Shown piece after piece: positions 46,499-56,500 of a stretch of 64,000 nucleotides of DNA. This DNA comes from Stromatinia cepivora. Lineage: Eukaryota > Ascomycota > Leotiomycetes > Helotiales > Sclerotiniaceae. The stretch lies in assembly GCA_014898415.1 (NCBI GenBank), contig RCTD01000038.1:62001-126000 (forward strand). The letters run 5' to 3'. Position numbers and translations under genes: made by a program. The notes under the pieces were generated by a model, which made no database searches, had not been told where the DNA came from, and worked only from the letters and a program-made list of their open reading frames with translations. How positions within the stretch are numbered: the first letter of the stretch is position 1; each line of letters starts with the position of its first letter.

Positions 46499-48463
46499 AT
46501 GGATAACGTCAAAGATTTCTTAGTGAAATATGGCTTCAAAATCTACACAGAACGAGAAATGATTAAATTACAAATCCATATTATCCTCGCAGCTCTCTTT
46601 CCAATTTACATCGGATCACATGCATCACTTCAACGACCTCCTTCCGCCTCTCCAATTCGAAAATCCACTTCCTCGTCTCCTCACCGCCTCGCAAACTCGG
46701 ATTCAGAAGATGAAGAAGAATCCAGAGCTCCAATGGAAGGACTTACCCCTTCTGATGCTATTATGTTTCCTGTTTTAGCTAGTGTGGCACTGGGAACTCT
46801 TTATTTTATTATTAAATGGTTGGATGATCCGGCTATTCTTAATAAGATATTGGGATGGTATTTTTCTTGTTTGGGAGTTTTTGGAGTTGGGAGGTTGGCG
46901 AAGGATACTTTGGGTGTGGGAGTTGGGTTTATTTTTCCTAGTGTGTGGACGAGGGGGAAGGATATTTTTCATTTTGATCAGGATTTGAGATGTCAAGTTG
47001 TTGAAGATGGGAAGGGGAAGATGATTAATGTGGTTGGTGTTACGAATCCTCTTCCTGGACGATTTTCAACTATTCGTTTTCCTGAACGGGTAACAAGTGC
47101 GCTTTGGGGAGTTCGTGGGCTGCTGAAAACAACCTATACGCTTAATCTTCACATCAAAACTTTACTTCCTCATAACAAATCTCCCATCAAATTTACATCA
47201 GTCCTGGGTCTCGGAATAGGTATCGCCACAATCACCGCTTACAATATGTTGAATGCTCCATGGTATCTTACAAATCTCATGGGTTTCGGTTTCTGTTATG
47301 GATCTCTTCAACTCATGTCCCCGACTACATTCTTCACTGGTACTTTAGTCCTTATGGGACTCTTCTTTTACGATATCACTATGGTTTTTTATACACCCCT
47401 TATGGTAACTGTAGCTACATCTTTAGATGTTCCTATCAAACTTGTGTTTCCGTCAGGTGAAAGTGGAAGAGGTAGTATGTTGGGATTAGGTGATATTGTT
47501 TTACCGGGTATACTTGTTGCGTTGGCTTTGAGGTTTGATTTGTATTTACATTATTTGTATTTACAAAAGTCTTCTTCCTCTAAGTCTTTTCCTTTAACCT
47601 CAAAATCAACCACAACTTCGAACAGCAAAAGCATCATCACATCCTCATCACAAACCCCATCAATCCAAAAACCCACCTATAAACCCTCAACTGGTCTCTG
47701 GGGTGAACGTTTCTGGACTTCATCTTTCCCCTCCTCTACCTCATCTCCGTCTTTCTCAAACCACGAAACAGGAATTGAAGGAACTCGTTTCTCCAAACCA
47801 TATTTCAAAGCCGCATTGGTAGGATACATCACAGGAATGATCACAACATTAATCGTCATGAATGTATTCAAACATGCACAACCAGCATTGTTGTATTTGG
47901 TTCCGGGGGTAGTGGGAAGTTTATGGGGAACGGCGGTTGTGAGGGGTGAACTTTCGCTTATGTGGGGGTATACTGAGGATGGGAGTTTGGAGGAGGGGGG
48001 TGAAGGAAAGAGGGAGAAAAATATTGAGGGTGGGGAGAAAGAGAAAGAGGAGAAGAAAAGTTTAGAAGGAGAAGAAAAACTAAATGAAGGGAAGACGGCA
48101 CTTGAAAATGGAGAGGCAAAGCAGGAGATGAAACAAGAAGAAAATCAAATCGAGATGGAGTCAAATAATGAGAGAAGGGATTCAAATGCAAGTAGTTCGA
48201 TCCTCTCCGATGGATCAATTTCTTGGCCCGAGGAAAATGGAAATGGAAATGCCAGTGATGCTGATGATGAAATGGTTTCTTCGAGAAAGGATATTAAAGG
48301 AAAAGGGGAGGGAGAGAAGGAAAGAAAGGGTAAAGATGGTGAGGAAGATGAAGATCATATCTTTCTTTTCTCTATTAGTAAACCGAAGCCGAAAGCGAGG
48401 GGTGGGATGGATTTGAAGAAGGAAACGATGGAGCGGAAGGGGGAGGGGAAGAAGGATAGATGA
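46499..48463 (+). CDS. Signal peptide peptidase (intramembrane aspartyl protease)
   Basis: A single exon of 654 aa from the first ATG at 46499 (the frame is open 17 codons further up but without ATG). It is a multi-pass ER membrane protease that cuts leftover signal peptides and tail regions. The catalytic motifs are FFYDITMVFYTPLMV (YD, D292), LGLGDIVLPG (GLGD, D332) and QPALLYLVPG (PAL, 462-464). The N-terminal lumenal part has an acidic-Ser insertion (DSEDEEESR). A Ser/Thr-rich loop lies between the GLGD and PAL helices. The C-terminal 170 residues form a very charged Glu/Lys cytosolic tail with a near-terminal KKKP-like cluster absent: it ends MERKGEGKKDR, with lysines suited to ER retention only loosely. 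Length exceeds the usual 350-450 aa because of loop and tail. Confidence 0.92.
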   Translation: MDNVKDFLVKYGFKIYTEREMIKLQIHIILAALFPIYIGSHASLQRPPSASPIRKSTSSSPHRLANSDSEDEEESRAPMEGLTPSDAIMFPVLASVALGTLYFIIKWLDDPAILNKILGWYFSCLGVFGVGRLAKDTLGVGVGFIFPSVWTRGKDIFHFDQDLRCQVVEDGKGKMINVVGVTNPLPGRFSTIRFPERVTSALWGVRGLLKTTYTLNLHIKTLLPHNKSPIKFTSVLGLGIGIATITAYNMLNAPWYLTNLMGFGFCYGSLQLMSPTTFFTGTLVLMGLFFYDITMVFYTPLMVTVATSLDVPIKLVFPSGESGRGSMLGLGDIVLPGILVALALRFDLYLHYLYLQKSSSSKSFPLTSKSTTTSNSKSIITSSSQTPSIQKPTYKPSTGLWGERFWTSSFPSSTSSPSFSNHETGIEGTRFSKPYFKAALVGYITGMITTLIVMNVFKHAQPALLYLVPGVVGSLWGTAVVRGELSLMWGYTEDGSLEEGGEGKREKNIEGGEKEKEEKKSLEGEEKLNEGKTALENGEAKQEMKQEENQIEMESNNERRDSNASSSILSDGSISWPEENGNGNASDADDEMVSSRKDIKGKGEGEKERKGKDGEEDEDHIFLFSISKPKPKARGGMDLKKETMERKGEGKKDR

Positions 48464-48940
48464 GAGAGGCGAAGGGGAAAGAGGAAATGAGGAAATGGGA
48501 CTGGAATGTTATAAGACACTGTGACTAAGGGAACAGATTGAGGAGCGAGGCTGAAAGATACCTTTTGCAGCGGAGAAAGAAAAAAAAAGTAAAGAAAAGA
48601 AAAGAAATGCTTAGATGCAATAAAGACAAATAGATAAATATATAATATATATATATTTGAACTATAAACTTTGGATCATACATAGCATAGTATAACATAC
48701 ATAGCATCAAATATAGCTAGCATAGTCTCAAACAAAACCTCAAACGAAAATAATAATCCCATTTCGCTCTTCGCTCATTTTCCTCCACTCCACTCCACTT
48801 CATACATCCATACTAGTAATATCATCATATACATAATCATAACCATAACCATAACCACAATAATCCAGAAACCTATATATTTTCCTACGCATCTAACATC
48901 TAACATCTAACATCTTACATCCCATCCCATTCCATCCCTT

Positions 48941-49110
48941 CACATTCCCTCACATCCCCTCACATCCCCTCACATCCCCTCACATCCCCTCACATCCCCT
49001 CACATCCCCTCACATCCCCTCACATCCCCTCACATCCCCTCACATCCCCTCACATCCCCTCACATCCCCTCACATCCCCTCACATCCCCTCACATCCCCT
49101 CACATCCCTT
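48941..49110. repeat. 10-bp minisatellite, 17 units (CACATCCCCT)
   Basis: Seventeen tandem 10-bp units, of which only the first and last differ by one base. Strongly pyrimidine-skewed (C/T with A). There are no spacers of unique sequence. Confidence 0.97.
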
Positions 49111-49683
49111 TGCATCTATATTATAATATTATGATATATACTTTATATAATATTATAAATTTACTTTATATAATATAATATAGTATAATATAATATCTTT
49201 AAGAGATTATATCTATCCATTCATACATACACATCCATTCATATATATATTTATTTATAATAAATAGAATCGTAATCGTCTTAATTATAGTGTCAGATTT
49301 CTAGATTTCTAGATTTCATATCTTCATGTTATACATAGATATTATTTGTAGATAGGTATATAACAATTTGAAAGTTTGAGAGGTTGAAAATTTGAAAGTA
49401 AAAAGTTAGAGATGGAATTGGAATATTTTGTAATTAATATAATTATCTATCTATCCTACATTGTATCTATATAATGTCTATCCATCCGCCCATACCATAC
49501 CAAATGTCTGATCTGTCGAATAATACTGTATTTGTTTGCTTCCTGGTCCCAACTCCTGCATTTTCCTTGTCTTGTCGACTCTGCGCTTTCCGAGATCAAG
49601 GTTGGTTCTGTTGTGCTCCGTTGTGTTTCTATTCCTGTCCGTCTATAACCCAGTCCGAGACTCCCAAAACTCCCAGATATCAA

Positions 49684-49687
<4 letters not shown>

Positions 49688-49718
<31 letters not shown>
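49688..49718. repeat. (CT)n microsatellite
   Basis: About 15 CT units, followed by a T/C tract, in the 3' flank of the acetyltransferase gene. Confidence 0.9.
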
Positions 49719-49720
<2 letters not shown>

Positions 49721-49811
49721 CCCCCCTCGTTTACTTGATCTACTGCTTGCTTCTCAATCTCCCAACTCTCCACAAATCACCAATCCAAACACCCACCCAC
49801 CCCAAAATCAC

Positions 49812-50990
49812 CTAAGCGCCCCCAAAAGCAGCAGCAGGATAACTTCTCTTCTTCCTCCCACTCTTTCCCTCACCACCAGAAACTCCACTTCGACTACTAC
49901 TCCTCGAACTCTCTTTACTTTGATCTTCTCCCTGTCCTCTAGGCCTCAAAAATACTTCTTCAGGTAAATCATTCCATTCTCTATCTGGTCTGCGATCTTG
50001 AAATGATGTTGTATGTTTTGATGGTGGTGGTCTTGTTGATCCTGTTGCTATTGGGGGAGGAGGTGTTGATTTCGCACTCGCACTTTCAATTGAATTTGTC
50101 GTGGGGCTAAGATTTGCTTGTGGCTGTGGTTGTGGTTGTCTAGAAATATGATCTTGGACTGAAAATCTTCGTCGGAAAACCCATGCTTCTTGTGGTCGCA
50201 ATCTCCTATAATATCCTTCAACCAATTCACCCTTTTCGAATCCTCGTTTGGTATACCATTCTGATGCTTCTTTATTCTCAACCCATACGTGTGCGTATAA
50301 TCCTTCTATTTTAACTCCGAGAGGTATGCGAGTAGATGTAGCGGATTCGATGACGGAGTTGAGGAGAGCGCTTGCGAGGCCGAGGCTGCGGTAGGGTGAG
50401 AGTAGAGTGAGTGATTGGAGATATATACTATATGTATTTGCTGGCGGTTGAGCATTTGAGGAAGATGGAGGAAAAGGATCGATTCGACAGATGATGGACC
50501 CGACTACTTTTGGTTCGGAGTTGGGTTCTGATGATGTATATGTGACTACTCTTGAGAAAGAGAGAGATATTGGTATGGACGCAGAAGGAGGAGAAGTAAT
50601 AGCGTGGTAGAAAGCATCGGGGTAAGCGATTGGAAGGAGTAAAGCATTGATGCGACGTAGAGGTTGTATATGATGATCTTGTGGGATTTCGATTTTATAA
50701 CCTTGAGGAAGCTTCTTTGAAGCTTCTATAGAATCTGGGGTAGCGGTAGTTACCGATTTTGGTGGAGAGGTATTGATAGCATTTGGTGGATCTGATGCAG
50801 GTTGAGGTGGATGTACTTCTTGTCTTGCATTTTCATTTCCATTCTCATTGATATTTGGAGTTGTGATTGGTGATGTCCCTGGTGGTGGAGTGTATGTAGG
50901 TTGTTTTGGTTGGAAAAATGATCGAATAGTTGGCTGTTGAGCTCTTGGTGGTGGAGGGGTATTGTTTGACATGATGTCTTGTGTAGTCAT
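49812..50990 (-). CDS. NAA50-like GNAT acetyltransferase with N-terminal PIP box
   Basis: A single exon of 392 aa. The GNAT domain covers about residues 95-270: IQPLRRINALLLPIAYPDAFY (the NAA50 signature segment), RVVTYTSS...VVGSIICRID, YIQ-like YLQSLTLLSPYRSLGLASALL (acetyl-CoA loop, R-x-x-G-x-A), IEGLYAHVWVENKEASEWY, RGFEKGELVEGYYRRL. NAA50 acetylates protein N-termini starting Met-hydrophobic and supports sister-chromatid cohesion in animals. The N-terminus carries QPTIRSFF at 19-26, a perfect match to the PCNA-binding PIP-box pattern (Q-x-x-I-x-x-F-F), which I do not expect in NAA50. The C-terminal 120 residues are disordered Ser/Pro/Arg. The family is good; the PCNA link is inference. 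Confidence 0.85.
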   Translation of the reverse strand: MTTQDIMSNNTPPPPRAQQPTIRSFFQPKQPTYTPPPGTSPITTPNINENGNENARQEVHPPQPASDPPNAINTSPPKSVTTATPDSIEASKKLPQGYKIEIPQDHHIQPLRRINALLLPIAYPDAFYHAITSPPSASIPISLSFSRVVTYTSSEPNSEPKVVGSIICRIDPFPPSSSNAQPPANTYSIYLQSLTLLSPYRSLGLASALLNSVIESATSTRIPLGVKIEGLYAHVWVENKEASEWYTKRGFEKGELVEGYYRRLRPQEAWVFRRRFSVQDHISRQPQPQPQANLSPTTNSIESASAKSTPPPPIATGSTRPPPSKHTTSFQDRRPDREWNDLPEEVFLRPRGQGEDQSKESSRSSSRSGVSGGEGKSGRKKRSYPAAAFGGA

Positions 50991-51896
50991 TGCTCAAGAA
51001 GCTTTGGAGAGATGTTTAAGGAGAGACAGATACAAAAGCTTGGTTGGAAGAAGAGGATTGTTTGAATTGTGAATTGACAAATGAATGAAATGGTATATCA
51101 AGAAGTCAACGTACATGAAAAGGAGGTTATAAATAAAAGAGATCTGTCATCTAAACTTTCCTACCAATACATTCGTATGATATATGTATGTTATTATCTC
51201 TCAACAATATAATTCAAAGGAATGAGGAATCATATCAAGGTTCATTACGGAGTACCCTTTTCACTAGCCACAGTTTTCCATATTTATCTTTCTTCTCATC
51301 CCCTTCACTTCAAACTTGCTTACCAGACACAGCAACTTGTACGGTACTTTCTAAAATTAAGGTTTGAAGCTAATTAGTCATAAAATATCGCACATATTAA
51401 GCAGTATAATCAGTACAGCCATTATCATTTTCACCGCTTTTACTAACTTCATTAAGCTAAAATTGACTGGCAATAATTTAGAACCATCAATGGAGCTTTG
51501 GTGTGAAACTTCAAAGTACCTGATCAGTTTCCTGAAATGAGGTTCAAGGGAAGATAATAATAATATCAATCAATTTTCTATTATAGAAAAAATTGAAGGT
51601 ATTCAGAATCAGAACAACGACAACAGTCCCTATTTTTTTCTATTCCCTTTATCTCGAGTTCAATACCTATCGATAATAAAATGATCTCTTATTTATTTCA
51701 AATACTTTTTATCATTTCTTGAGAGAGGGTGGGAGAGATCTTCCAGTCATTACCATTCATTACCTTACTTTTCACCAAAAACCGAAACCCTTCCAAAGGT
51801 TGCCCAAATTAAACATTTCCGTCAGCCTTGGGGATTTTAAGAAATCTAAATTATTTCAAAGGAAATCAATCCACAACAGGCAAATACAACTTCAAA
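50991..51896. other. Divergent promoter region
   Basis: Between the starts of the acetyltransferase and Sgf11-like genes. No ORF or repeat of note; the last 180 bp are pyrimidine/A-rich as in a fungal leader. Confidence 0.55.
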
Positions 51897-53534
51897 ATGT
51901 CTGCCGACGAACAGTTTCCACATTCTGGTATAATGATTGCTGGTCAAGATGAACAAATAGATACTATGGGGAAACTGGTAATTCTTCTTTTCTTTACCTA
52001 TGAACTTTACCTATGAACTTTACCGATGAACTTTACCTTCCTTAGCTTTTTTCCAAATGTTGTCGCCTTACTTACCAATTACTAACCTCCTATATAGGCA
52101 AATGCTGTACTTGATGATATTGTTTATAATATCATTCATGATATTGTATTACAAACTCATCGTGAAGAGAAAATTGCAAAAGCATGTTCGGCTGCTATTG
52201 TTATTGAACAAAAAGTCGCAGAAACCAATCCTGATTCATCAGACGATCCTACGAATTCATGGAACACAAATCAAATTATAGAAACCGATGCTGCGAAATG
52301 GGAAAATAAAGAAGTTTTCTTAAAAGGCAATCCTTTAGAATTGGTCGATGAGATTATTTGCGCAAAGTGTGGTTTACCTCGACTTTTACAACCTACAGAT
52401 GGAGTTGGAGCAAAGAAACCTCCACCAGGAAAGGAATTTTGCAAGAAGAAACCTTTCATTGAGAAACCATGGCATGATGTTTATGGTCAAACTTATGTGC
52501 CAGAAGGACCAGGTAGAGGAAAGAAAAAGAAGGATATGATTAATCCTTTACTACAACAACAGAAAGAAGGAACACCAAATAGTATGGATGGTGAAGATGA
52601 TGGACCTGCGAAACCAATTTCTTTCCCTCACGCCAAATGTCACAATTGCAATACATTCTTACCGATTAAACGAATGAATAATCATATGGTGAAATGTATT
52701 GGTGGTGGTGGAAGAGATTCTGCACGAGCAGCTGCTTTTAAGATCAATGGGAATGGTTTGGGTACAGGAAATAATAGTCAAAATGGTACACCACCAATAA
52801 GTCGACAAGCAACACCACAACCCAATGGAGGAAAGAGAAGTAGTCCAAATAAACGCGAAGCAGCTGATGATCCAGATTTCGAATCCGATTCTCCACAAAA
52901 GAAGAAGAAATTCTTGAAGAAACCAGGTAGCTCGGGTGGAATTATTCTGAAGAATAAACTCAAAGCTCCGAAAATGGCAAAGGCATCTTCACAAATTTCC
53001 TCTTCAAACTTAAGCTTTGAACACAAAAGACCGGATAGTGATGATGATAATGATTCAGGAGATGATGATCGAGATGGTGAATATGGAAGAAAAGCGAGCG
53101 TTGAACCGAAGAAGAAAATGTTAGTTAATAAAGCGGGAGCAGGGGTAGTTAAGAAAGCAAAGGATGGACTTGGTATTGCCGGGTTGAGTGAGAAGAAGAA
53201 GAAAAAGTTATTACTAGGAAGACCTGGTAGTGGTAGTTCAACACCAGTACTAAAACCAGGTTCGATACCACCAGATGAGGATAGGGAGAGAGAGAGGAAG
53301 AAGATTAAGAATGGAAATGGAAATGGAAATGCTCACAAGAGAGATAGGGAGAGGGAAAGAGAGAGGGAGAGAGAGAGAGAGAGAGGGAGAGGGAAAGAGA
53401 GAGGGAGAGGGAAAGGGATAGGGATAGGGATTGGGCTATGGATGAAAAGTCTGAGAGTAGTCAGACTTTGTCCAGTCCGAATTAAAGATGGAGTAGAGCA
53501 GTGGAGGGTGATGGAGGGTGGGGAGTTTCGATAG
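51897..53534 (+). CDS. Sgf11-like subunit of the SAGA deubiquitination module
   Basis: Exon 1 (51897-51977, 27 codons) joins exon 2 (52098-53534) in phase 0, for 505 aa. The N-terminal Sgf11 helix reads LANAVLDDIVYNIIHDIVLQ, then THREEKIAKA. A CAKCGLPRLL motif lies mid-way. The zinc finger CHNCNTFLPIKRMNNHMVKC has C208, C211, H223 and C227 (C-x2-C-x11-H-x3-C), the Sgf11/ATXN7L3 type that docks on the nucleosome acidic patch. The remainder is disordered and Lys-rich with KKKK clusters and a Glu/Arg repeat from a GA microsatellite. Yeast Sgf11 is only 99 aa, so the tail is fungal-specific extension. The final 40 codons may be read in the wrong frame (see findings). Confidence 0.85.
53341..53432. 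repeat. (GA)n / GGGATA microsatellite inside the Sgf11-like coding region
   Basis: A GAGAGG/GAGAGA purine tract encodes the RERERE run and leads into GGGATA repeats just before the C-terminus. Confidence 0.88.
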
Positions 53535-56500
53535 AGAGAGAAGAAAGAACTTATGAGTTCACTAGTGTAAGACCATGGTAGGATGAACATTTGAAAGGCA
53601 TTGATGGGATGAGTGACAGGATTTCACTGGGTGGTATACATGCATATGGCAGGCGTTCATTTCTTACTTCTTATTTCGTGCTTTACATTCGGCATTCAGC
53701 ATTCGGAATATACACGAACATTCCCGAGAGAGGGTGACTTTGAGGTATACATTTGGCGTTGCATACAGAAATTTTTCCAGTTCTTTTTCCGTTACACTGT
53801 TTCTTCCACTTCTCTTCTCTGTATTTATGTTATGAATGGTCATGGTGAATTGGGTGTTGGTGTGGGGTGATGGGGATGGGATGGGATGGGGGAGAGGGGG
53901 GGTATGGGGGCATGATACCCACGGAAAGGTCAGAAGGGGAATATAATACAATACATTTTTACTGTGGGTGCTATCCTGTTCTATCTGTTGGTCTGGTTTA
54001 CACAACGAGTTTTGTGATTCTATTCATTGTGATTTTCTGGTGGTGTGAGTGAGGGATTTCGTGATGGGGTTCAACCGTACAGTGTGTATATCGTATCTAC
54101 AGCCATGATATGTATGATATGAGATATACTGTGCGGATGAATGCGTAGATGAAGGGCGGTATTGTTTTTTTCTTCCACGAGTGTTTGAAATGGATAGGGG
54201 GATGGTAGTGCGGGGCGGTGGGGGGGGAAAGGGATTAAAGGTACAGCGTACAGCGTACTGAGATTGTGAATTTGATGTTAGACAAGTGCTATATTGACTT
54301 CAATATCATCTATTTCTCGCGCGTGCAAAGTGCTTGTATCTGAGAGATGAGGGATGAGTTGGTTGTGAGGGTTTATGAAGAGTGGAGAGTTTGCTATATT
54401 ATCTTTTACGTGGTAATAGATTGTGGAGGGAGGGGAAAGGTAGGTGAGGATGAGGGTGAGGGGGAAGGAGGATGAGGGTGAGGATGGTTTTTGAGGGGTC
54501 TTTAAGGGACTTGCTTATTTTGTTTTGTTTCGCTTTTGCTGAAGGGAAAGGTGTTATCGTTCTTTTGCTGGCTTCGTGGATGGTGAGGAGTTTATTGATG
54601 TTATTGTCGCCATCATCTTCTGCCATCATATTCTGCTATCATCTTTTGGCATCATCACTGCTATTACCGCACTATATTACTTTCCTTCTCCTTCTTCCTA
54701 CCGATATCTTTAAGGTTAGGAAACATTTCACATATCTAGGGTTTTAGAAAAAGAAGTTCGTAATAATAACAAATGGCTTTTGTGTAAGTGTTCATCTTTC
54801 TTTCTCCTAAAGAGTTGTGATTTATTGGGGTTTTTGTTGTGGTGGAAGAGCCGGTTAGAGTGAAAAGATGTCTTATAGTGGTTGCTATGATGATGAATTA
54901 ATGGGGATAGGGGATGGAATATGGGTAGCGGGGATATCGGCTGTTTTGTATTGTGAAGTAGGGGCTTGTTTGTTTTTTTGCTTGGCTGTTTTTTATTCCA
55001 GATTTTGGATGCATGGATGCATAGTAAAGTGTTGGTGAAATATGTATAAATATATCTATTTTATTCTCTGTTGACCTTATGGTATTTTGTGGATGGGAGA
55101 AAGCGGGAAAATATGGGTTGAAGATGCAGGTTGGATGAGGATAGGGTTGAGGAAGTAGTTGGATATTTCGAGCGGAAGTGAGAGGATGATGTAGAGGTGA
55201 GGGGGGTATGATGAATGGCTTGGCTGGCGGTATTTCATCATCATTATCGTTGTTGTTATCTTTTGTCTGTTGTGTTGTTTCTGTATGCAGATATGAAATC
55301 TACTTTGTATTTCTGTTGAAGAGTGATGATCATTCTTATTATCATCATCATCATCATTGTTGTCCTCTTTATATCTTTTTATTTTTTTCCTCATCTCTAA
55401 GGCTTTCCGTGGTATGAATACAATACTCAAGTGTGGGAATACATATTGTGAGTTTTATCTCCTAGACATTGAGTTGAGTATCTTTGTGATATTTTTGTTT
55501 GTATAGTGAGGATGATGGGAGAAAGAAGGGAATTTTATAGGTGGAGTGATAGCTATTTAGTTATGGCATTTGTTTTTGTAAGGTGATAGGATGATTGCTA
55601 TTTGAATGGACCCTGGAGGGGATAATACTGCAATATAGAAGAGCTGAGTAAGTGCTTACTTCCTTCTTTACTCTTTTACTCTCTAAATCTAATCCTGAAT
55701 GTCTTATTCAAGATACATAGAAACTCACATCCTATACCCGTCTCCATTCTTCTCATCTAGATCATCCATATCATCTCGCATTCTTTAGATCCCCACTTAT
55801 CCCACAACATATATATTCACTACATACATATAACATAACCATCCTACATATCTATCCCTATAGATATATAAATAACCCTCACCTAGTATTCAGTCAGCAC
55901 CATGGGTTTAAATCTTCGTTCTTGATCGACCAGGTGGCTGGGTTGTGGTGGGATGGATATGAGGGGATTGATTGGTGGTTGAGCGGACTCTGATTGGAGG
56001 ATGTGATGGGAGATTGGTGAGGAGGTGGGTATTGATGTTGTTGTTGTTGTTGTCATTATTTTTATCATCATCGTTATCATGATAATCGATATCATTGTCA
56101 ACGTCACCTTATTATTTTTATTATTACTTACTCATCCAATCACCATCATCACCGTCATATCCACCCCAATTTCATAAAATCACAAGATTCTATTTCTATA
56201 TTTATTTAATATGAAGCATGCCTATGAAACCCGCACTTATGGGTTCTCCGAAACATGTTGTGTTTAAGAATCCCGTGTTTGTGTATTTATGGAGAGACAG
56301 AATAAAGGGAAGGAGGATTCGGTAGATTTTATTGAGCATATAAAGAATTAATTAGAAGTGCGGGTTGGGGATTGTGATTGTGATTGTGATTCGTGTCTGT
56401 AATTCATATTAACGAGGAAGTGGAGAGGATGAGAAAGAAGTAATGGAGAAAAGAGGGTAGGGGGGATTAGGATCCAAACAAGTGCTTTTTACCTCAGTCT

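Larger units (their letters stand above)
48464..49811. other. Convergent spacer with minisatellite and microsatellites
   Basis: Between the stop codons of the signal peptide peptidase and acetyltransferase genes. It contains the 10-bp array at 48941-49110, an AT-rich TATA/ATAT stretch (49120-49260) and a (CT)n run near 49688-49718. The open frames here (49456-49967) are readings of the CT repeat. Confidence 0.65.

Noticed and set aside
48941..49110. Regular array that could look like a CRISPR
   Set aside because: Units are contiguous 10-bp repeats with no spacers, in a eukaryotic genome. The same applies to 1873-1998.
49456..49967. Ser/Leu-rich ORFs around the (CT)n run
   Set aside because: They are readings of the microsatellite and of the acetyltransferase gene on the other strand.
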